From assembly GCA_003555185.1 (NCBI GenBank), contig PWFZ01000441.1, positions 1 through 19,896 on the forward strand: a stretch of 19,896 nt of DNA, in the 5' to 3' direction. Numbering within the stretch: position 1 is the stretch's first letter; the number at the start of each line of letters is the position of its first letter. Source of the DNA: Balneolaceae bacterium (GTDB lineage Bacteria > Bacteroidota > Rhodothermia > Balneolales > Balneolaceae). The notes under the pieces are model-generated. The model did no database searches, was not told the origin of the DNA, and saw nothing but the letters and a program-made list of their open reading frames with translations. A program made the translations under genes and the position numbers. Positions 15,389-19,896 of this stretch are shown here, piece by piece.

Positions 15389-15898
15389 ATGTTTTTTGAA
15401 GATTGGTATGCACTACTTCAGGTATTTGTATCGGCGTTAATAGCTTATTTTGCACTAATAATTACCCTGCGCATTTCGGGGAAACGTACACTGGCAAAAT
15501 GGAATGCCTTCGATTTTGTAATGACTATTGCACTCGGTTCGATTTTAGCATCTGTAATTCTGATTGATGATGTTTCCCTTTCTGAAGGAATTTTGGCTTT
15601 TGTGATTCTAATTACGTTCCAGTATATCATTACATGGTTATCGGTGCGGATCCCTTTTGTAAGAAAACTCATTAAAAGTAACCCCACGCTTTTATTTAAT
15701 AAGGGAGAGTTTATAAATGACGCGTTGAAATCGCAGAGGGTAACACAATCGGAAGTTATGGCCGCCATTAGGGAGTCCGGAATATTATCGCTCGAAGATG
15801 TAGAGGCTGTGGTTCTTGAAACCGATGGAAGCTTTAGCGTAATGGGAAAATCAGAAAACAACTCCAGAACAGCTTTAAATGATGTTGAATCGGAATAG
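15389..15898 (+). CDS. DUF421 (YetF-like) membrane protein
   Basis: A 169-residue protein with three N-terminal membrane spans (about 8-27, 42-60 and 66-86) and a small soluble C-terminal domain. The family signature LRISGKRTLAKWNAFDFVMT followed by IALGSILAS is intact at residues 27-55. The C-terminal part keeps the usual NPTLLFNKGEFINDALKSQR, an Arg/Glu helix with SEVMAAIRESGILSLEDVEA, and VVLETDGSFSVM. DUF421 proteins are conserved inner-membrane proteins of uncertain function, linked to spore germination and envelope stress in Firmicutes. It lies 124 bp behind the AraC gene on the same strand and may be its target or partner; the sequence does not prove this. Length and order are normal for the family. 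Confidence 0.9.
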   Translation: MFFEDWYALLQVFVSALIAYFALIITLRISGKRTLAKWNAFDFVMTIALGSILASVILIDDVSLSEGILAFVILITFQYIITWLSVRIPFVRKLIKSNPTLLFNKGEFINDALKSQRVTQSEVMAAIRESGILSLEDVEAVVLETDGSFSVMGKSENNSRTALNDVESE

Positions 15899-16003
15899 CC
15901 CTTTACAAAACAAGCAATTATGTAAATATAGTCTGTTGGAGTGTAAGACTTACCACTCAGGTAAAATGCATTATGGATGCTTGAGCACGACGACCCCAAC
16001 AAA

Positions 16004-16018
16004 ACAATAAATTATTGT
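16004..16018. promoter_or_regulatory. 15-bp palindrome upstream of the DUF3494 lipoprotein gene
   Basis: ACAATAA-A-TTATTGT is a perfect inverted repeat around one base, located 77 bp before the lipoprotein start. It could be an operator; AT-rich palindromes of this size can also arise by chance. Confidence 0.35.
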
Positions 16019-16094
16019 AACCAAGCTATTTGTCCGTCGTCACACCTTTGCAATTATGCAGAATAACCCGTTTTACCGGGTAACCAATAAAAAC

Positions 16095-17186
16095 ATGAAA
16101 ACAATAAATAAATTTACCAATATATCGCTCTTTGCCACTCTGTTTCTTTTTGCAGGGTTGATTGGGTGCAGTGATTCCGGAACAAGTGCATACGAAGATA
16201 TGGATGCCCCGGAAATTGAATCTACTAGTCCGACCGAAAATGAATCGGAAATAGCCCGAAATAAGTCCATTACTATTACTTTTGATCAGGAAATGGATCC
16301 TGCAACGATTAATTCAACTACGCTTACAGTAAAGCGTGGATCAACAAATGTACCCGGTGTTGTAGAGTATTCCGGTACAACGGCTACTTTTCAAGCAACT
16401 AACACACTTAATGCACTTACTGATTTTACAGTGACTCTTTCAACCGGTGCTAAAAGCGCAACAGGTATAGCTCTGGCACAAAATAAAGTGTGGAGTTTTT
16501 CAACCGGTGGAAATACAGCCCCCTTGGATGTGGTTGACCTTGGCGCAGCAGGTAACTACGTAATTTTAGCTAAATCTGAGATCAATAATAATCCAACTTC
16601 AGCCATTACCGGTGATATGGGAATTAGCCCCGCTGCAGAAAGTTACATTACAGGATTTTCACAGACTGCTGCAACAGGTTACTCGACATCAGACCAGGTA
16701 ACTGGAAAAATATTTGCTGCTGATATGGCAGATCCTACACCGTCGAACCTGACTACAGCTGTAGAAAATATGAATACTGCATATAACGATGCTGCAGGAC
16801 GTCCAAGCCCGGATTTCTTTGAATTACATACAGGTAATATTGGTGGAAAAACACTTTCACCCGGACTCTATAAGTGGACAAACACCGTTATAGCCCCGAC
16901 AAGTGTTGAACTTTCAGGTGATGAAAATGATGTTTGGATCTTCCAGATTGCTGAAGATCTGACAATAAGCTCTGATGTGAATTTTACGCTTAGCGGCGGT
17001 GCACAGGCCAAGAATATTTTCTGGCAAGTAGCCGGTGAAGTAACAATAGGTACAGGATCTCATTTTGAGGGAATCATCCTTTCTATGACCGGTATTACCA
17101 TGACAACTAAAGCAACGTTGAATGGACGAATGATGGCGCAAACAGCCGTTATTATGGATGGAAACACAGTTGTGCAGCCACAATAA
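16095..17186 (+). CDS. Lipoprotein with Big_5-like Ig domain and DUF3494 ice-binding-like domain
   Basis: From ATG 16095 the protein has 363 residues; ATG 16056 would place 13 residues before a clear signal. MKTINKFTNISLFATLFLFA followed by GLIGC is a lipoprotein signal with a Cys at 25. Residues about 38-138 form a bacterial Ig-like (Big_5, SbsA-like) domain: SPTENESEIARNKSITITFD, with QEMDPATINSTTLTV. Residues about 143-363 form a DUF3494 domain: GNYVILAKSEINNN, SAITGDMGISPAAESYITGF, LSPGLYKW, VWIFQIAEDLTISSDVNFTL, AKNIFWQVAGEVTIGTGSHF, and ATLNGRMMAQTAVIMDGNTV. DUF3494 folds as a right-handed beta-solenoid; some members bind ice, but many in mesophiles are probably adhesins. Surface location is likely. 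It ends in a strong terminator at 17227-17258. Confidence 0.92.
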   Translation: MKTINKFTNISLFATLFLFAGLIGCSDSGTSAYEDMDAPEIESTSPTENESEIARNKSITITFDQEMDPATINSTTLTVKRGSTNVPGVVEYSGTTATFQATNTLNALTDFTVTLSTGAKSATGIALAQNKVWSFSTGGNTAPLDVVDLGAAGNYVILAKSEINNNPTSAITGDMGISPAAESYITGFSQTAATGYSTSDQVTGKIFAADMADPTPSNLTTAVENMNTAYNDAAGRPSPDFFELHTGNIGGKTLSPGLYKWTNTVIAPTSVELSGDENDVWIFQIAEDLTISSDVNFTLSGGAQAKNIFWQVAGEVTIGTGSHFEGIILSMTGITMTTKATLNGRMMAQTAVIMDGNTVVQPQ

Positions 17187-17226
17187 TACATTGTTCTCCA
17201 ACGTGAGATAAACAGATAGTTTATAA

Positions 17227-17258
17227 AGCAGCTTCGGATAACCGAGGCTGCTTTTTTT
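17227..17258 (+). terminator. Rho-independent terminator of the DUF3494 gene
   Basis: AGCAGCTTCGG (17227-17237) pairs with CCGAGGCTGCT (17242-17252) with one G-T pair and a four-base loop, followed by a run of seven T (17252-17258). It separates the lipoprotein gene from the convergent response regulator gene. Confidence 0.9.
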
Positions 17259-17269
17259 GTTGGATGTAT

Positions 17270-17716
17270 TTAGATAGTAAGCACAAACTCATCTTTGGAG
17301 GGCTGTATATTGGTTGTTTCTGTAACAAGAAACAGGGCCCTCTTTATTACGTTTTGCAGTCCTTCAAAGCTTGGGGGTTTTTGTATGTAATAATGAGCGC
17401 CATTCTCGTACAGGTCATCAACAACATTTTGTTGATAGCTGGTAGAAAAGATGATTACAGGTAAATGGTTCAGCTCTTCACTCTCCTTAATTTCATTTAA
17501 ACAATCGTGGCCACTTTTAAGCGGCATATTCAGATCAAGAAAAATAGCGTCGGGAAGTTCCATCGTTTTCTGTGAGAGTCGTTTCATCAATTTGTCACCA
17601 TCATGAACGGTTGCCAGTTTAATTGACAATTCTAATTCTTCAATGGCGTTTTTAAAAAGGAAAACGTCATCTCTGTCGTCATCGGCAAGTATAATGTTGA
17701 GTACGGTATTTCTCAT
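17270..17716 (-). CDS. CheY/Rcp1-like single-domain response regulator
   Basis: A 148-residue protein made of one receiver domain. The acidic pocket LADDDRDDVFLF (Asp12, Asp13), the phosphorylated Asp61 in IFLDLNMPLKSGHD, Ser91 at the Thr/Ser switch position and Lys113 in IQKPPS are all present. The extra acidic residues after DDD and the long first loop are typical of the Rcp1 group, which partners phytochrome-like and PAS kinases. There is no output domain, so it acts by protein-protein contact or as a phosphorelay carrier. It lies 182 bp downstream of the PAS histidine kinase on the same strand, and so is the likely partner. The start is ATG at 17716. Confidence 0.93.
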   Translation of the reverse strand: MRNTVLNIILADDDRDDVFLFKNAIEELELSIKLATVHDGDKLMKRLSQKTMELPDAIFLDLNMPLKSGHDCLNEIKESEELNHLPVIIFSTSYQQNVVDDLYENGAHYYIQKPPSFEGLQNVIKRALFLVTETTNIQPSKDEFVLTI

Positions 17717-17898
17717 GTGCTTTGTCTTGATTTGATTGCGATAAATAGACTCTCTTAATCTGTAAACACTATTCGGAAAGCATATTGCTCAAAATGAAAG
17801 CGTTGTTTGTCTTTGCAAACGCCAATCCGAGCAGTATGTTCTGTGTAAGGGAAAAAATTATCGACAAAAAAAACAATGAGGGTTAAAACCTTAGCAAT

Positions 17899-19185
17899 TT
17901 ACGGTGTGTTTTTTTCGGGGCTGTTTATTACGGGTAAATAAATATCGAATGTAGATCCTTTACCTACCCTTCCTGTAGCTGTAACTTTTCCGCTATGATT
18001 GTTTACAATTTTTCTTACCGTAGCCAGCCCAATACCGGTACCGGCATAGTCATCTCTTTGATGTAGGCGCTGAAAAACTTCAAAAATCTTTTCGTTGTAC
18101 TCTTCTTCAAATCCTATACCATTATCAGAAAACGTAATGTGGCAATATTCTATATCAGAAATTAAACTATCGAGTTTTAAATCCCATCCTGCTTTATTTT
18201 CACAATCTATCGTAATGTGTGGAGGAACCCCGGGTTTAGAAAACTTAAGGGCATTTGTGATAAGGTTGGTAATTAGCTGTTTAAACTGGAAAACTATCAC
18301 GTCAACATCACAAAATTCACTTACCTCTATAGTGGCATTTTTCTCTTCTATTAAATCCGAAAGGTTTGATTGTACCTCTCTGATAAGTACGTTCAAGTCT
18401 GTGCTCTCAAATTTTCTTTCCACATTGTTCAGCTTCGAAAAGGAGAGTAAATCGCTGATTAATGTTTGCATTCGTCCGGCAGAGTCCTGCATCATATCAA
18501 AATAAAAATGTCCCTTTTCAGATAGATTATCTTTTTCCACGTCGATTAATCGGCTTGCCAGAGTTCTTATTTTCCTTAATGGCTCCTGTAAATCATGGCT
18601 GGAAACGTAGGCAAATGCTTCCAGTTCGGCGTTCATTTTGATCAGATTTTCATTCTTGAGAGTCAACGCGTGATTGGCATTTCTCAGCTCAATGGTCCGA
18701 ACTTTAATCTGATCCTCCAGTTCTTTGGTGTATTGCTCCCTTAGATTTTTACTTTTCTGTTTTTCGGTAATGTCTTCTATAGAGAGCAGAATTAATTTTT
18801 GTGAGGTGTGTTCACACTTAACTTGTCGTGCGTTTACCCTTAAAATTAACTCTCCAATTTTTGGAAAGGTGTGTGTAACCTGAAAATCTTCAATAACAGA
18901 CTGATTAGGTATAATCTTTTCCAGCAAAGTCCGCAACTCAGGAAGATCCCAGTCTGTATTGCCGAGGTCATAAATACGAACTCCCAGAGTTTCATTTTCA
19001 TCTACCTTAAATAATTTGTAAAAGGCTTTATTTGCAGTCATTACCTTCAGGCTTTCATCAAGAACAAGAAGTGGTTCGCGGATGTTTGCTAAAACTGATT
19101 CAGAAAAGCTTTTTTCTCCAATGGAATGTTCGTTGAGCTGAGCATTACTTTTATTAGTAATATCCGTCATTTTAAATGCATGCAT
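17899..19185 (-). CDS. PAS sensor histidine kinase paired with the response regulator
   Basis: A 428-residue soluble kinase without membrane spans. A PAS domain covers about 26-145 (ANIREPLLVLDESLKVMTAN at its start, ILLSIEDITEKQK at its end). A coiled coil (145-190) with LRNANHALTLKNENLIKMNA leads to the H-box LEAFAYVSSHDLQEPLRKIR, with His197 the likely phosphoacceptor. The ATPase domain shows the N box QLITNLITNALKFS (Asn307, Asn311), the G1 box FSDNGIGF (354-359) and the G2 box AGTGIGLATVRKIV (382-387). The LEAFAYVSSHDLQEPLRKI form is that of phytochrome-type and PAS-linked kinases that signal to Rcp1-like regulators, matching the neighbouring gene. ATG 19170 is an alternative start. A 13-bp palindrome lies directly upstream of the start codon. 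Confidence 0.93.
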   Translation of the reverse strand: MHAFKMTDITNKSNAQLNEHSIGEKSFSESVLANIREPLLVLDESLKVMTANKAFYKLFKVDENETLGVRIYDLGNTDWDLPELRTLLEKIIPNQSVIEDFQVTHTFPKIGELILRVNARQVKCEHTSQKLILLSIEDITEKQKSKNLREQYTKELEDQIKVRTIELRNANHALTLKNENLIKMNAELEAFAYVSSHDLQEPLRKIRTLASRLIDVEKDNLSEKGHFYFDMMQDSAGRMQTLISDLLSFSKLNNVERKFESTDLNVLIREVQSNLSDLIEEKNATIEVSEFCDVDVIVFQFKQLITNLITNALKFSKPGVPPHITIDCENKAGWDLKLDSLISDIEYCHITFSDNGIGFEEEYNEKIFEVFQRLHQRDDYAGTGIGLATVRKIVNNHSGKVTATGRVGKGSTFDIYLPVINSPEKNTP

Positions 19186-19187
19186 GC

Positions 19188-19200
19188 TGTAATAATTACA
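19188..19200. promoter_or_regulatory. 13-bp palindrome directly upstream of the kinase start
   Basis: TGTAAT-A-ATTACA is a perfect inverted repeat three bases before the kinase ATG on the minus strand. A bound protein here would block translation initiation or transcription, so it is a candidate operator. It shares TGTA-N5-TACA with the boxes at 9071-9107 and 10196-10232. Confidence 0.4.
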
Positions 19201-19219
19201 TTCTTAAACTGGTTTATTT

Positions 19220-19244
19220 ATCACCTGACTTATTAAGTGGTGAT
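19220..19244. other. Stem-loop upstream of the kinase gene
   Basis: ATCACC and GGTGAT, then ACTT and AAGT, pair around an ATT loop with a two-base bulge. It could form in the leader RNA of the minus-strand kinase or be an operator. Confidence 0.35.
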
Positions 19245-19504
19245 ATTTTTGAAGTAGTACATATTATATTTTTGCAAAATTGTTCCATAATCGTGCAACT
19301 CACTCCCTCTCTTTACCTTAAGATTTTGATTTTATTGGGCGTTGACTCGATTTTATAAATGGCTGGAAATTTTTTTGATTTATTTTACTCCCTACTGTTT
19401 ATCTATTTTTTGGTTTCGTTGTATCGATCTTTAAAAGGTTTTGTCTTATCAAATACGGGGAACAACTGCCAAATTAAAACAGGCCACAGATAACAGATAA
19501 TAGA

Positions 19505-19521
19505 CAGGGAGGGACTCCCTG
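19505..19521. other. GC-rich hairpin upstream of the M28 peptidase gene
   Basis: CAGGGAG and CTCCCTG form a perfect seven-pair stem around GGA, in otherwise AT-rich DNA, 94 bp before the peptidase start. It has no T run, so is not an obvious terminator; it may be a leader structure. Confidence 0.35.
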
Positions 19522-19614
19522 CTTGGAAAACGACTTTTTACGAATTTCCCCATCCGAATTATGTACATTCAGAGCAAAGATTTCTACAAACCATAAAACT
19601 AAACGAAATAGTAT

Positions 19615-19896
19615 ATGAGTAAAGCAATACAACTCACCATTATTCTATTCCTTTTTATCTCCACGGCCGGGATATCACAGGATAAGGAAGCAGTTTTAGA
19701 AGGAATTATAAATGAAGCCACCGAAAATTCTCACCTTGAGGAACTGGCTCACCAATTAACGGATGTAATTGGTCCGCGTTTGGTGGGTACTCCGCAAATG
19801 CAGCATGCTCATGACTGGGCCGTAGAAACATTTGAAGGCTGGGGAATAAGCGCCAGAAATGAGCAGTATGGAGAATGGCGCGGCTGGGAGCGAGGA
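19615..19896 (+). CDS. M28 family peptidase, N-terminal part (3' end outside window)
   Basis: Ninety-four codons are visible from ATG 19615 and run off the window. MSKAIQLTIILFLFISTAGI then SQDK is a signal peptide with cleavage near residue 22, so the enzyme is exported. The segment LAHQLTDVIGPRLVGTPQMQ, followed by HAHDWAVETFEGWGI and ARNEQYGEWRGWERG, matches the N-terminal pre-catalytic region of secreted M28 zinc aminopeptidases of Bacteroidota and Balneolota. These cut N-terminal amino acids from peptides. The metal ligands lie beyond the window and cannot be checked. The upstream leader has no clear Shine-Dalgarno sequence. Confidence 0.85.
   Translation, partial: MSKAIQLTIILFLFISTAGISQDKEAVLEGIINEATENSHLEELAHQLTDVIGPRLVGTPQMQHAHDWAVETFEGWGISARNEQYGEWRGWERG

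Larger units (their letters stand above)
19186..19614. other. Gene-free region between the histidine kinase and the M28 peptidase gene
   Basis: This 429-bp AT-rich stretch lies between divergent genes and should hold both promoters. It contains the palindrome at 19188-19200, a stem-loop at 19220-19244 and a GC-rich hairpin at 19505-19521. No ORF with coding character was found. Confidence 0.5.

Noticed and set aside
15445..16002. Minus-strand frame of 185 residues opposite the DUF421 gene
   Set aside because: Shadow of the DUF421 gene, which has the strong family signature.
19268..19275. TATTTTTG, which fits the Bacteroidota -7 consensus TAnnTTTG
   Set aside because: The upstream TTTG lies too close, and it is about 340 bp from the next plus-strand gene; a chance match in AT-rich DNA.
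1..19896. CRISPR arrays, tRNA or rRNA genes, transposases, phage genes and known defence systems
   Set aside because: None was seen. No spaced repeat array, no tRNA-like clover-leaf and no transposase or phage protein was found among the frames.

Overview
The window looks like chromosomal DNA from the Bacteroidota/Balneolota group, most like a Balneolaceae-type marine or halotolerant bacterium. This is inferred from the protein families: an M14 peptidase with a C-terminal amidotransferase-like domain, a short AraC regulator of a Bacteroidota-type family, a DUF3494 lipoprotein, an Rcp1-like response regulator, and a lipoprotein D-aminoacylase relative. Base composition is AT-rich, and most start codons lack a clear Shine-Dalgarno sequence. 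No rRNA, tRNA, CRISPR array, insertion sequence or phage gene was seen.

Layout. 1-810 (+) is the 3' end of an M14 peptidase, closed by a bidirectional terminator. 871-1018 (-) holds what looks like a frameshifted gene remnant. A secreted helical protein of unknown function (1024-1917, -) faces away from an orphan PAS histidine kinase (2079-3155, +). Then comes a minus-strand metabolic and envelope stretch: a lipoprotein amidohydrolase with altered metal ligands, a small outer-membrane beta-barrel, and a succinate-semialdehyde-type aldehyde dehydrogenase.

6914-11523 is a compact stress block: a PA2169/DUF2383 four-helix protein, a YflT/glycine-zipper general stress protein, an overlooked 36-residue membrane peptide, a DUF892 (YciE/YciF-like) ferritin-fold protein, a four-helix YrzE/PhnA-like membrane protein, and a divergent AI-2E family exporter. 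The DUF892, 36-residue and YflT genes look like one operon ending in a hairpin terminator. Two upstream regions in this block share the same spaced motif (CATTACAAA, 11 bp, GTGTTGTATGATTTACA), which suggests common control.

11606-13462 (-) encodes a 618-residue membrane-anchored protein of unknown function. 13551-14420 (-) is an AraC-HTH/O6-methylguanine methyltransferase fusion, divergent from a short AraC regulator (14701, +). That is followed by a DUF421 membrane protein and a lipoprotein with a Big_5-like domain and a DUF3494 ice-binding-like domain (+). On the minus strand a PAS histidine kinase (19185-17899) lies upstream of a CheY/Rcp1-like response regulator (17716-17270), a likely signalling pair. 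The window ends inside a secreted M28 family peptidase (19615 onward, +).

The theme is stress and envelope physiology with several signalling proteins. No clearly new multi-gene system is visible. The best leads are the shared spaced motif, the 36-residue peptide, the altered amidohydrolase metal site and the large unknown membrane-anchored protein.
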